From: Scilla litardierei
Taxonomy: Eukaryota > Streptophyta > Magnoliopsida > Asparagales > Asparagaceae
Reading direction: 5' to 3'
Assembly (NCBI GenBank): GCA_030789695.1
Contig: CM061142.1
Location: 276,699,043-276,763,042, forward strand
DNA length: 64,000 bases
This document shows positions 33,469-44,068 of the stretch, in pieces. How positions within the stretch are numbered: the first letter of the stretch is position 1; each line of letters begins with the position of its first letter. The notes under the pieces are model-generated. The model did not search any database, had not been told where the DNA came from, and saw nothing but the letters and a program-made list of their open reading frames with translations. Position numbers and translations under genes: made by a program.

Positions 33469-33660
33469 GAGATGTAGTTGATTGGATTTGGGGGTGGAGG
33501 TCGGCGTGAACAGCGTTGGAGGAGGGGGCGGTGGATGTGATGTGATGATCGGGTCGAGTGAATGGGGAGCACGTGGGCGATTTAGGTAGGGCTTTTAAGG
33601 GCAGGCGCGGGTTTGGGTTAAAGAAATAGCTGGAACCCGATCGAAAGAACAAGCCCCGAA
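33256..33660 (-). promoter_or_regulatory. Leader of a lost third ORF in family C
   Basis: Downstream (minus strand) of the internal motif cluster there is a TATA-like CCCTTAAAAGCCC (33588-33600), then a pyrimidine-rich leader with a (CT)n run, an acceptor CGTTTCAG ending at 33261 and an ATG at 33258. Only about 50 codons follow (starting MRPPLKRAFLG) before non-coding purine-tract sequence. This matches the leader of ORF E in layout, so I infer that a homologous ORF was deleted here. The two antisense-looking ORFs at 33296-33652 are leader read-through, not proteins I recognise. Confidence 0.45.
33404..33466 (+). repeat. (AG)n microsatellite
   Basis: About 62 bp of GA/AG dinucleotide in the family C leader. 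It reads CT on the element's sense strand. Confidence 0.95.
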
Positions 33661-33669
33661 ATGACCTAC

Positions 33670-34110
33670 AGCCGGCTCGGACCGAGCAATTCGATTGCTC
33701 GGTCGAGCAAGCTGCAAGATGAACGGGAATAAAATCCCAAGAATACTCCCTTTAGCCTGCTCGGTCGAGCAGGACGTTACTCGGTCGGGAGATCGGACCG
33801 TGTAGACAGAACGTCATTTTCTCCCCATATTCAAGAGCCTGTCATGCTCGATCGAGCAGTAAGCTACTCGGTCGAGCCACCGTTTGCTCGGACCGAGCCA
33901 AAAATGCTCAGTCCGTGTAGGCAGATCGATATTTTCTCCCATTCCCAAAGAACCTGTGCAATCCGATCGAGCAGTTGACTGCTCGGTCGAGCCGTCGTTG
34001 ACTCGGGCCGAGTAAGTGCTGCTCGGGCCGTGCAGGTAAATTGCTGATTTCGTACTCCCTTTTCGTGTCTGAGCTACTCGACCGAGCAGAGTGGCTGCTC
34101 AGTTGAGTCT
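33670..34110 (-). promoter_or_regulatory. Internal cluster of CTGCTCGGTCGAGCAG motifs, 3' of pol (family C)
   Basis: About sixteen words such as TTGCTCGGTCGAGCAA, CTGCTCGGTCGAGC, GCTCGGACCGAGC and GCTCGATCGAGCAG. This is the same family-specific motif as in the family C LTRs, but here inside the element, between the integrase remnant and the leader at 33256-33660. No LTR homology accompanies it: LTR flanks and termini are absent. Confidence 0.65.
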
Positions 34111-34257
34111 CCTATGTCTCCTTCTTCCTCCTTTTTCTTTCATTTTCTCCTCAAATCTGGTGCTCTCCTCCAGCTTCCTTCCGTTTAAGATGTCGATCTT
34201 CATGCCCCCTCATGTTCAACCTGTAAGGAGGAAGAACTCATCAAATTTTTGTAGTTT

Positions 34258-34557
34258 TATAGTTTTAAGGGAAATAAAAAAATGTTTTTGTTTGGTTTTC
34301 TCAAAGTAATGAAGTAAATAAGCAAGGGCGACCTTGTGATGAACTCCATATTTTTTAGCATCGTCTCGAACTTCTTCTCGATGATATAGCTCCCTCCATC
34401 AGTTATGATTGTCCAGGGACTCCAAAACGAGGAAAGATGGTATTCTTGAAAAACTTGGCTACTATCCTCACGTTGTTTGTCGGGGTGGCCATGGCTTCCA
34501 CCCACTTCGAGACATAATCAACGACGACCAAGATGTACTTATTGCCGTTACTCGATG
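34258..34557 (-). pseudogene. pol: Family C integrase, C-terminal half of the core
   Basis: On the minus strand this reads NGNKYILVVVDYVSKWVEAM directly from the insertion site of element B, continuing the MGPFP block at 44069. FFKNTIFPRFGVPG follows, then after a frameshift a TDGGSYIIEKKFETML segment with the second catalytic Asp. The reading frame then collapses. The block carrying the catalytic Glu is not recognisable. Confidence 0.75.
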
Positions 34558-36896
34558 TGTAACGACTGGTTTTCATGTATTTGGATTATTTATATTATAT
34601 ATATATATGTTTTGGTGGATTTTCTCCTTATGCGTGGTTTTCGTCTCCGTAGCTTTCACTTTCGATCGTTTCGTCATGTTTTCCTACTTCTTCCGTTGAT
34701 CGTCGATTTCGGAGTAAGTCATTCATGACGGGCTTCATATCGGTCATATCTTATTGTTAGATCAAGCCTAGGAGTCTTAGGAATCGATCCCGGAGCTTCG
34801 TGCTCCATTTCAGAACTTTCTGTGCACGTTAGCCGGTACAAGAAGGGAACCGACCGACTAGATGACGATTTAGTCGGTCGGCAAACCTTCATGGACCGAC
34901 TAGTGGGCTTTGTAAATTACTCAAAAGTTACTGTTTACTTTTAGTTGGTCTAAGAACAACCACCGACCGACTAGATGCGTAACTAGTCGGTCAGAACTTG
35001 CTCTCAGACCGACTAGTTTCTGTCAGTAGATTTCACCTAAGTTACTGTTTAACGTTAGTCGGTCCATGAACACTCACCGACCGACTAGGTTACAAACTAG
35101 TCGGTCGACGGGCCTTCACAGACCGACTAATTCATTACCCAGATTTTTCCCTACTTTCGCTGTTTGGGTTTAGTCGGTCACAGTTAGCCGACCGACCGAC
35201 TAGTTCTCAAACTAGTCGGTCAGCCAACCTTCCTTGACCGACTAATCAGTGTCGAAACCCTAATTTCTGGGCAGCCGCCAGCACTTCCTATTTAAACCCC
35301 CCAAACGTTTTCTTTTCTTCTTTCATTTCTCCTGAGCCTCCTTCTTCCCCAAATCATCATCCATCTAACCCTAGCCTTCCTCCTTCATCAAGAGCTTCTC
35401 CCCCTCTCCAGTTTGGCCGACCACCACCTCTAGGTCACCGGAAAACCCCCAAAACCCCCAAAACTCCATTTCTCCAGATTTTCCCCATCCATTCCAGATC
35501 TGAACCCTAGGTTCCCCGGATCATTTCTTCCGTTGTCGTGCTTGCTCGGCATCGTTCCTCCGCTTCCGATACGGTAATAACTCGATCTCTTAATATCCTT
35601 ATAGCCCATTTGTGTTTTTGTGAAACCCTAATAAAACTAGGTTGGATGTTGTTCTAATGTTGTTTTGCCTTGGTAGCGATCTCATCTCCGTAGTTATCAT
35701 TTGTATGACGACCTCGTTGATCGTCATCCTCGGTGCTAGGCAAGTGAAACTTGCATCTCTTGATTTGGGCCATGTCTTAGGCCATTTCCTTGCTTTAGCG
35801 TAAAAGAGACTAGACGGTGAAAGGATAGCCGTCTGGATACCATTGACCTAGCTTGACAACGAAGCTTGGTCCGTCACCCTCATCATGCTTGTATGTCACG
35901 TTTAATATAAATTAACGATACGCGAATATCTGTTCATGTCATTGCATTTCGCCTGTCATGTTTAAATTCAATTAACGGTACGCGAATATCTGCTCATGTC
36001 ATTGCATGCTTGAACACTCATCGTGATTGCGTAGCATCGCTACATACTAGTGCTACTTGTTCCGGCTAGGCACCCGTTTTGCGGGCACAACCCTAGGCCA
36101 ATTACAAACCTGGCTCGTGGTCCAGAAAACGAACTCAATACAGCCTGCGAGCAATAGGGCACTCGCCTGTGTGTGAGTGATCCCTTGTACTTGAATACAT
36201 CCTGCGGGCAATAGGGCGCTCACATGTGTGTGGGTGATCCCTTGTACTTGTTACTTGGCAATACATGTCACACCTACCACTTGTTACTTGCTACTTGTAC
36301 TTCACTTGTGACTTCCATACGATACTTGCCATGCCATGCACCATACTTTAACTGCTAGGTTGTTAGTTTACTTTTCTTTTAGTTTCCTTGCATAAGTCTT
36401 TCGACTTGCTGACATGTGCCCCTTTTCTCTTTTGGGTGACACATGTTAGATCCCGAGCCTGAGTTTGTCGCTTAGGACGTGGTGGTTGCTGACGCTGAGT
36501 CAGAACCCGCGTTGATCGAGGACTTCGTGGACACTGGAGATCAGTCTTAGTGTCCTCGTGGAGCTTTCCCTTTTGCTTTAGACTGATTTTAGTTATCGGT
36601 GCGTAGCACCCATACTTTGTTGGTGTTTGTTTTGTTGGCCATGTGTTAGGCCTTTAGACTCTTTCTTTTAGCCTGGTGGCTTTTCTGGATGTTGAACTTA
36701 ATTTTTCATGTTGGACAAATTCTGAGATTTGAGATTTTATTTATGTCTCTCCTTGTGTTATTATTGTTGTTCCGTTTGTGGTTATAGGGACCTGCTTATG
36801 TTTTATTGACGCTTATCGGGTTTGGGGCTTCACAGCTCCACTCTCGTGCGGACCTTTTCACGTCTCGCCTCCATTTTAGGGAAGCGGGGCATGACA
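34558..36896 (+). repeat. Element B 5' LTR
   Basis: TGTAACGACTGG...GGCATGACA. It contains the U3 motif cluster (34850-35250), a TATTTAAA box near 35290, a pyrimidine-rich leader, and a possible leader intron from 'acggtaataactcg' (35572) to 'ccttggtag' (35679; the 3' LTR has 'cctttgcag'). Two diverged 60-bp repeats lie at 36140-36250. It is a few percent diverged from the 3' LTR by eye. Confidence 0.9.
34850..35250 (+). promoter_or_regulatory. U3 cluster of CTAGTCGGTCGG motifs (element B 5' LTR)
   Basis: About fifteen words of CTAGTCGGTC or GACCGACTAG lie in 400 bp, alternating in orientation so that many form facing pairs (ACCGACCGACTAG, then CTAGTCGGTC). The TATA box follows 40 bp after the last one. 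The 3' LTR repeats the cluster at 42020-42420. Confidence 0.65.
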
Positions 36897-36904
36897 GGTT
36901 TTGT

Positions 36905-36922
36905 TGGTGGCCCATGCAGGTC
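36905..36922 (+). other. Primer binding site matching tRNA-Ile (element B)
   Basis: TGGTGGCCCATGCAGGTC starts eight bases after the LTR end. TGG pairs with CCA, and the next bases complement the plant tRNA-Ile(AAU) acceptor and T-stem as I recall them. No TGGTATCAGAGC is present nearby. The same site occurs in B'. Confidence 0.65.
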
Positions 36923-37039
36923 TCTTCTGTAACTGCGATTGTCGGAATAACGATAATAATATTAGAATGTCCAATAAACTAAGTTCGACATCCGAGTCAT
37001 AAGCTATGAGTCTAATTGTTTCGTTTTCTGTGTCATTAG

Positions 37040-38174
37040 ATGGTAGGAAGGCGATTCACCCGTGGTGGTGGTAGTGGTGCGCCCCCTCATGATGAGGAGC
37101 CTGAGCGGGAGCCCACCAATGGGGAGATGATGCGGATGATGCTTCAGATGATGCAAGTGCAGCAGGGCGTGCTCCTGCAAGTCCAGAATGCTCCACTTGC
37201 TCGAGCTGGTCGGGTAATCCAGGATGCCCTTCGCTCCGAGCCGGGAGCGAAGCAATTTCGGGAGCTGGGTCCCGCATATTTTGATGGGTCTGAGGGTCCT
37301 CTGGCTGCCGATGAGTGGATTCGGAACATTGAGGATAACCTGGCGATGGCGAAGATTAACCCGGCTGGATGAGTTGATTTGGCTAAGAGGCAGCTGAAGG
37401 ATAATGCCAGAAACTGGTGGGATGCTGAAGAGAAGATGCTGGTGGAGCCGATAGTTTGGGCTACCTTTAAGTCCAGATTTGATGGAGAGTTCTTCCCGAA
37501 GGCTGCTAAGCAGGTGATGCTGCAGCGCTTCATAGATCTGAAGCAGGGGAGCTTGTCGGTGGATCAGTACCACCAAGAGTTCACGAGGCTCAGTCGGTTT
37601 GCACCAAAGATGGTGCAAGATGTCGATGAGAAAGCTCAGCGGTTCCTCCAGGGACTTGCCGTGGAGATTCAGAGTTTTGTGACCTCTTCTGACCTGGAGA
37701 CATATCAGAAGGTTCTGATTGCTGTGAGGCGGCAGGAGTTGAATTTGAACCAGAGGAAGGGACATGTTCCAAGAGCTGGGAAGAGGCCTGTAGAGCAGGT
37801 CAAAGCGGCAGTTAGACCTGGAGTCAGGCCTATCCAGCCTGTTCAGTTCAAGAGGCCAGGAGGGCCTATTCTGAAGACTTGCCATTTCTGTGGCAAGACC
37901 GGGCACCTCAGAGATCAGTGTAGGAGGTTCCTGGGGCAGTGTATCGTCTGCGGAGATCCTGCCCATTCCATCAGGGAGTGCCCCAAGTCGAAGCAGCCTT
38001 GGCGGGCACCCATTGCAGCACAGCCGTTGCAGCAGCAGCGAGCTCCTGTGCCCGCTGGACGTGGAGCACCCCTTGTTCCACAGAGACATGCCTTTCAGCA
38101 GGCTGTTCCGCTGAGAGGGCAGGCCTTCCTGATGACTGAGGAGGAGAGCATGGCCATGGATGAGGTTATCACAT
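37040..38174 (+). pseudogene. gag: Element B gag
   Basis: Capsid and nucleocapsid protein of about 378 codons to the intron. The ATG at 37040 (MVGRRFTRGGGSG) follows 'gtcattag'. Retrotrans_gag landmarks: ADEWIRNIEDNLAM, then after an in-frame TGA (37370-37372, where related elements have Arg) LAKRQLKDNARNWWDAEEK, FFPKAAKQVMLQRFIDLKQG and VDQYHQEFTRLSRFAP. There are two zinc knuckles, CHFCGKTGHLRDQC and CIVCGDPAHSIREC (37880-37980), both complete. The frame then runs to the first intron. A single premature stop inactivates it. Confidence 0.85.
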
Positions 38175-38288
38175 GTAACTTCCCTCCTATCTGTTCCTTC
38201 CTTAGTTATGTTTGATTGTTAGATTATGTTTGGTTGTTTGCACATGATTGTTTGCTAGACTAGGGTTTGATTGTTAGACTGTTTGTAG
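38175..38288 (+). other. Putative intron 1 in element B (nucleocapsid-protease junction)
   Basis: 114 bp, starting GTAACTTCCC and ending TTTGTAG, T-rich and full of stops. Removing it joins ...DEVIT to ...[13 protein letters not shown] through a split Cys codon and keeps the frame (both sides in frame 2). The join reproduces the VxTG-x-LV-x-PA-x-VLFDSGAS pattern of chromoviruses. Read through, gag would end 13 codons later and protease would lack a start. Confidence 0.65.
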
Positions 38289-40708
38289 GTGTGATTTTGG
38301 TGTGCACATTTCCTGCGCGAGTTCTCTTTAACTCTGGTGCATCGATGTGCATTATTTCTCGGAGCTTCGTGGAGAAGCATTCCTTGTCGACGTCCCCTCT
38401 TTCCAAGAGTTGGAATATCGTTACAGGGAATGACGTGTTCTCGGTGCATCGTGGTTGTAATTCTTGCTCGTTGGTGGTTTGTGGACATGAGCTTTACGCT
38501 GATTTCATTGTCCACGACATCATCAACTATGATGCGGTCCTTGGGATGGACTGGCTTGCGAGCTTCTATGCTACGATCGACTGTCAGAGGAAGAAGGTCG
38601 TGTTCGAGATTCCCGGACACCCAGTGTTTGAGTTCAGCCGTGGTAGCAGTTTGCTTGGTCATGTCAGGTTTCGGGCCAGGCCAGTCGAGATTGTGGCTAT
38701 GCAGATGGAGCTGGAGAGGCCAGCGGTTGTGCGGGATTTTGATGACGTCTTCCCCGAGGAGATGTCTGGTCTGCCACCTGATCGAGCTCTAGAATTATCT
38801 ATTGATCTTATTCCGAGAGCGCATCCCATTTCGAAGGCACCATATCATATGGCGCCAGCAGAGTTGGAAGAGTTGCGGAAGCAGCTAGATGAGCTTTTGC
38901 AGAAGGGTTATATCAACCCTAGTGTTTCTCCGTGGGGAGCACCGGTGCTGCTGGTGAAGAAGAAGGATGGTTCGCGTCGCATGTGCGTGGACTATCGGGA
39001 GTTGAATGCGGTGACCATCAAGAATAAATACCCGTTGCCTCGCATTGATGATATTTTTGATCAGCTTGGAGGATCGAGGGTGTTTTCTAAATTGGATTTG
39101 AGGAGTGGTTACCACCAGCTGAAGGTGAAGAAGGATGATGTTCCGAAGACAGCGTTCAGGACGAAGTATGGACACTATGATTTTGTGGTTATGCCTTTCG
39201 GTGTAACCAACGCACCCGCAGTTTTCATGAATCTGATGAACCTTATTTTCTATGACTTTTTAGATAAGTTTGTCGTTATCTTTATTGACGACATTCTGAT
39301 CTATTCTAAGTCAGAGGAGGAGCATGCATCGCACTTGAGGACGGTGTTGGAGATTTTGAGGAAGCATCGGCTGTATGCTAAGTTCTCGAAGTGCGAGTTT
39401 TGGCTAGACAGAGTTGCTTTTCTTGGGCATGTGGTGACTGGAGATGGTATTTCAGTGGATCCTGAGAAGATCAGGGCCATCAGAGAGTGGCCTGTTCCGC
39501 AGTCAGCGTCTGAGATTCAGAGTTTTCTTGGGCTGGCTGGTTACTATCGGCGTTTCATTAAGGACTTTTCCCGTATTGCCGAGCCGATGACCAGATTGAC
39601 GTAGAAGGATGTACCTTTTGTTTGGTCGGGTGATTGTGAGAATGCCTTTGGTGTTCTGAGGGAGAGATTGACGACTGCCCCTATTCTTGTTGTGCCTGAT
39701 CGCAGCGGTGGATTTGAGATCTTTTGCGATGCTTCTGGCAAGGGTCTCGGTTGTGTGTTACATCAGCATGGACATGTTGTGGCTTATGCTTCACGTCAGC
39801 TCAAGGTTCATGAGAAGAATTACTCGATGCATGACTTGGAGTTGGCTGCTGTTGTGTTTGCTCTTAAGATTTGGAGGCACTTCCTGCTGAGTGAGAAAGT
39901 GAAGATCTTCACCGATCACAAAAGCTTGAAGTATATTTTTACTCAGAAGGAGCTCAACATGCGACAGCGTCGATGGTTAGAGCTCATGGCGGATTATGAG
40001 ATTGATTTGCGGTATCACCCTGGCAAGGTGAATGTGGTTCCTGATGCGCTGAGTAGGCTTCCAGCGGTGATGATTTTGACTTCACAGTGGAGATTGCAGC
40101 AGGATTTTTGCGAGTCTGGTGTGGAGATTGTTCTTCCTGGGGAGGCTTCTTCATTGATGTGTATGCAGATACAGTCGACTATTGTGGATCGGATCAAGGC
40201 TGGCCAAGCTGAGGATCCGAAGCTGGTGAAGATTCGGGAGCAGGTGGAAGCCGGTCTGCGGACTGACTTTTTGATTCATGAGGATGGCTCGCTGAGGTTT
40301 GGAGCCAGGTTGTGTGTGCCAGCTGGGGATATCAGAGAGGAGTTGATGGTGGAGGCACATAGTTCGCCGTATTCTGTGCATCCTGGTGGGACCAAGATGT
40401 ACAAGGATCTTCGTCTGAACTATTGGTGGCATGGTATGAAGAGGAGTGTGGCTCGGAGTGTAGCCAAGTGTTTGGTTTGCCAGCAAGTGAAGGCGGAGCA
40501 TCAGCGTACGTCAGGGTTTCTACAACCGCTTCCGATTCCGGAGTGGAAGTGGCAACACATCACTATGGATTTTGTGACTGGACTACCTCGGAGTCCGAAG
40601 CAGAATAACGCGATTTGGGTGATCGTAGATTGATTGAACAAATCCGTGCACTTTATTCCATTCCGAGTGGGACAGTCCACTGAGGCGCTAGCGAGGAGAT
40701 ATATGGAG
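38289..40708 (+). pseudogene. pol: Element B pol: protease, RT, RNase H, integrase N-terminal part
   Basis: Protease: [13 protein letters not shown] near 38320, with Asn in place of the catalytic Asp. [31 protein letters not shown] and [10 protein letters not shown] (active site near 39285), all intact. Connection and RNase H: FEIFCDASGKGLGCVLHQHG, LELAAVVFALKIWRHFL and IFTDHKSLKYI (Asp, Glu and Asp present). Integrase: zinc finger H...H...CLVCQQVKAEH (40360-40500) and the first Asp in ITMDFVTGLPRSPKQN. In-frame stops at 39602 (TAG, normally Gln) and 40631 (TGA, normally Arg). Without the stops and with intron 2 removed, the frame continues to 41682. Confidence 0.9.
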
Positions 40709-40779
40709 GTAAATTCTTTTACTCTCCGTTTTTATTTCCTTTTCCTAGTTTAGATAGTGATGTAACGTGAATCGTGCAG
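40709..40779 (+). other. Putative intron 2 in element B (integrase core)
   Basis: 71 bp, starting GTAAATTCTTTTAC and ending GAATCGTGCAG, T-rich. It falls exactly between codons: ...RRYME joins EIVRLHGVP, the normal chromovirus integrase sequence between the first and second catalytic Asp, with nothing missing or added. The frame changes from 2 to 1 across it, so unspliced RNA cannot give a full integrase. Confidence 0.75.
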
Positions 40780-41682
40780 GAGATCGTACGACTTCACGGA
40801 GTCCCCGTGAGTATCGTGTCAGACAGAGACATGAGGTTCACATCTCAGTTCTGGCAGAGTTTACAGAAGAGTTTGGGTACGCGTCTGAGTTTCAGCACGG
40901 CGTACCATCCACAGACGGATGGCCAGTCCGAGAGGACGATTCAGATCTTGGAGGACATGCTGAGGGTGTGCATGTTAGATTTCAAGGGTTCGTGGGAGGA
41001 CCATCTACATCTGGTAGAGTTTTCCTACAACAATAGCTTCCAGGCAAGTATTGGCATGGCGCCTTTCGCCGCTCTTTATGGGAGGAAATGTCGATCGCCA
41101 TTGAGTTGGGATGACGTTGGTGATCGGGAGCTGTTGGGACCTGAGATGATTGTGGATGATGTGGATGTTGTCCGGAACATTCGGGAGAGGTTGAGGATTG
41201 CTCAGGACCGTTTTAAGCATTGGGCGGATGCTAAACGTCGTCCTTTGGAGTTTCAGCCTGAGGATCATGTGTTTCTGAGGATTTCCTCGAATCGTGGAGT
41301 GATTCGCTTTGGGAAGCGAAGGAAGTTGAGCCCGCGATACATTGGACCGTTTGATATTCTGGAGAGAGTTGGCAAGGTAGCTTATCGCTTAGCCTTGCCG
41401 CCATCTTTGGAAGGAGTTCACAATGTTTTCCATGTATCACAGCTTCGTCGATACATTAGCGATCCATCTCATGCTGTGGATTTTTCGGAGATCACCGTTC
41501 GCCCAGATTTGACGTATGACCAGCAGCCAGTGCAGATTCTGGACAGGCGTCAGAAGACACTTCGGAACAAGGCTGTCAATCTTGTGAGGGTGATGTGGCG
41601 ACACGGCTCGCCAGGAGAGTCTACTTGGGAGAATGAGGATGAGATGCGAGAGCGTTTTCCACTTTTGTTTCCGGACACGTGA
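40780..41682 (+). pseudogene. pol: Element B integrase core end and chromodomain-like C-terminus
   Basis: The second catalytic Asp is in [15 protein letters not shown] and the Glu in [18 protein letters not shown]; both are present. [37 protein letters not shown] and [20 protein letters not shown] are standard chromovirus blocks. The C-terminal region ([20 protein letters not shown] to FPLLFPDT) is the chromodomain-like module that directs integration in chromoviruses. The stop is at 41680, and the polypurine tract follows 34 bp later. This exon is undamaged. Confidence 0.88.
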
Positions 41683-41716
41683 GTGTTGGGAAATTCCGAG
41701 GACGGAATTTTTTCTT

Positions 41717-41729
41717 AAGTTGGGGAGGA
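41717..41729 (+). other. Polypurine tract of element B
   Basis: AAGTTGGGGAGGA directly precedes the 3' LTR start TGTAACGACTGG. Confidence 0.9.
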
Positions 41730-44068
41730 TGTAACGACTGGTTTTCATGTATTTGGATTATTTATATTATATATATATGGTTTGGTGGATTTTCTCCTTA
41801 TGCGTGGTTTTCGTCTCCGTAGCTTTCACTTTCGATCGTTTCGTCGTGTTTTCCTAGCTTCTTCCATTGATCGTCGATTTCGGAGTAAGTCATTCGTGAT
41901 GGGCTTCATATCGGTCATATCTTATCGTTAGATCGAGCCTAGGAGTCTTAGTAATCGATCCTGGAGCTTTGCGCTCCATTTCGGAACTTTCTGTGCACGT
42001 TAGCCGGTACAAGAAGGGGAACCGACCGACTAGATGACGATTTAGTCGGTCGGCAATTCTTCATGGACCGACTAGTGGGCTTTGTAAATTACTCAGAAGT
42101 TACTGTTTACTTTTAGTCGGTCTACAAACAACCACTGACCGACTAGAAGCGTAACTAGTCGGTCAGAACTTTCTCTCAGACCGACTAGTTTCTGTCAGTA
42201 GATTTCACCTAATTTACTGTTTATCGTTAGTCGGTCCATGAACACTCACCGACCGACTAGGTTGCAAACTAGTCGGTCGACAGGCCTTCATAGACCGACT
42301 AATTCTTTACCCAGATTTTTTCCTACTTTCGTTGTTTGGGTTTAGTCGGTCACAGTTAGCCGACCGACCGACTAGTTCTCAAACTAGTCGGTCATCCAAC
42401 CTTCTTTGACCGACTAATCAGTGTCGAAACCCTAATTTCTGGGCAGCCGCCAGCACTTCCTATTTAAACCACCCAAACGTTTTCTTTTCTTCTTTCATTT
42501 CTCCTGAGCCTCCTTCTTCCCCAAATCATCATCCATCTAACCATAGCCTTCCTCCTTCATCAAGAGCTTCTCCCCCTCTCCATTTTGGCCGGCCACCACC
42601 TCTAGGTCATCGGAAAAACCCAAAAACCCCCAAAACCCCATTTCTCCAGATTTTCCCCATCCATTCCAGATCTGAACCCTAGGTTCCTTGGATCATTTCT
42701 TCCGTTGCCGTGCTTGCTCGGCATCGTTCTTCCGCTTCCGATACGGTAATAACTCGATCTCTTAATATCCTCATAGCCCATTTGTGTTTTTGTGAAACCC
42801 TAATAAAACTAGGTTGGATGTTGTTCTAATGTTGTTTTGCCTTTGCAGCGATCTCATCTCCGTAGTTAGCATTTATGTGACGGCCTCGTTGATCGTCATC
42901 CTCGGTGCTAGGCAAGTGAAACTTGCATCTCTTGATTTGGGCCATGTCTTAGGCCATTTCCTTGCTTTAGCGTAAAAGAGACTAGACGGTGAAAGGATAG
43001 CCGTCTGGACGCCATTGACCTAGCTTGACAACGAAGCTTGGTCCGTCACCCTCATCATGCATGTATGTCACGTTTAATTTAAATTAACGGTACACGAATA
43101 TCTGTTCATGTCATTGCATTTTGCCTGTCATGTTTAAATTCAATTAACGGTATGCGAATATCTGCTCATGTCATTGCATGCTTGAACACTCATCGTGATT
43201 GCGTAGCATCGCTACATACTAGTGCTACTTGTTCCGGCTAGGCACCCGTTTTGCAGGCACAACCCGAGGCCAGTTACAAACCTGGCTCGTGGTCCAGAAA
43301 ACGAACTCAATACAGCCTGCGGGTAATAGGGCACTCGCCTGTGTGTGAGTGATCCCTTGTACTTGAATACAGCCTGCGGGCAATAGGGTGCTCACATGTG
43401 TGTGGGTGATCCCTTGTACTTGTTACTTGGCAATACATGTCACACCTACCACTTGTTACTTGCTACTTGTACTTCACTTGTGACTTCCATATGATACTTG
43501 CCATGACATACACCATACTTTAACTACTAGGTTGTTAGTTTACTTTTCTTTCAGTTTCCTTGCACAAGTCTTTTGACTTGCTGACATGTGCCCCTTTTCT
43601 CTTTTGGGTGACACATGTTAGATCCCGAGCCTGAGTTTGTCGCTGAGGACATGGTGGTTACTGACGCTGAGTCAGAACCCGCGTTGATCTAGGACTTCAT
43701 GGACACTGGAGATCAGTCTTAGTGTCCTCGTGGAGCTTTCCCTTTTGATTTAGACTGCTTTTAGTTATCGGTGCGTAGCACCCATACTTTGTTGGTGTTT
43801 GTTTTGTTGGCCGTGTGTTAGGCCTTTAGACTCTTTCTTTTAGCCTGGTGGCTTTTCTGGATGTTGAACTTAATTTTTCATGTTGGACAAATTCTGAGAT
43901 TTGAGATTTTATTTCTGTCTCTCCTTGTGTTATTATTGTTGTTCCGTTTGTGGTTACAGGGACCTGCTTATGTTTTATTGACGCTTATCGGGTTTGGGGC
44001 TTCATAGCTCCACTCTCGTGCGGACCTTTTCACGTCTCGCCTCCATTTTAGGGAAGTGGGGCGTGACA
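41730..44068 (+). repeat. Element B 3' LTR
   Basis: 2339 bp, collinear with the 5' LTR, ending GGGCGTGACA. It has the motif cluster at 42020-42420 and the TATA box at about 42460. Substitutions and small indels are scattered throughout. Confidence 0.9.

Larger units (their letters stand above)
34558..44068 (+). mobile_element. Element B: Tekay/Del-like chromovirus with two pol introns
   Basis: Two 2339-bp LTRs flank an interior with a tRNA-Ile primer site, gag with two zinc knuckles, and protease, RT, RNase H and integrase with a C-terminal chromodomain-like segment. Domain order and the ILDRRQ...[12 protein letters not shown] ending identify a plant chromovirus of the Tekay/Del type. It is inserted antisense into family C integrase; flanks GATG/CATG suggest a 4-5 bp duplication with one mismatch. 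Three nonsense codons, all explainable as C to T, and a mutated protease make it defective. Confidence 0.9.

Noticed and set aside
38216..38288. Gag-Pol stop-codon readthrough at the end of element B gag
   Set aside because: Several stops follow within 75 bp, whereas removal of a GT-AG segment restores conserved protein exactly, so splicing explains it better.
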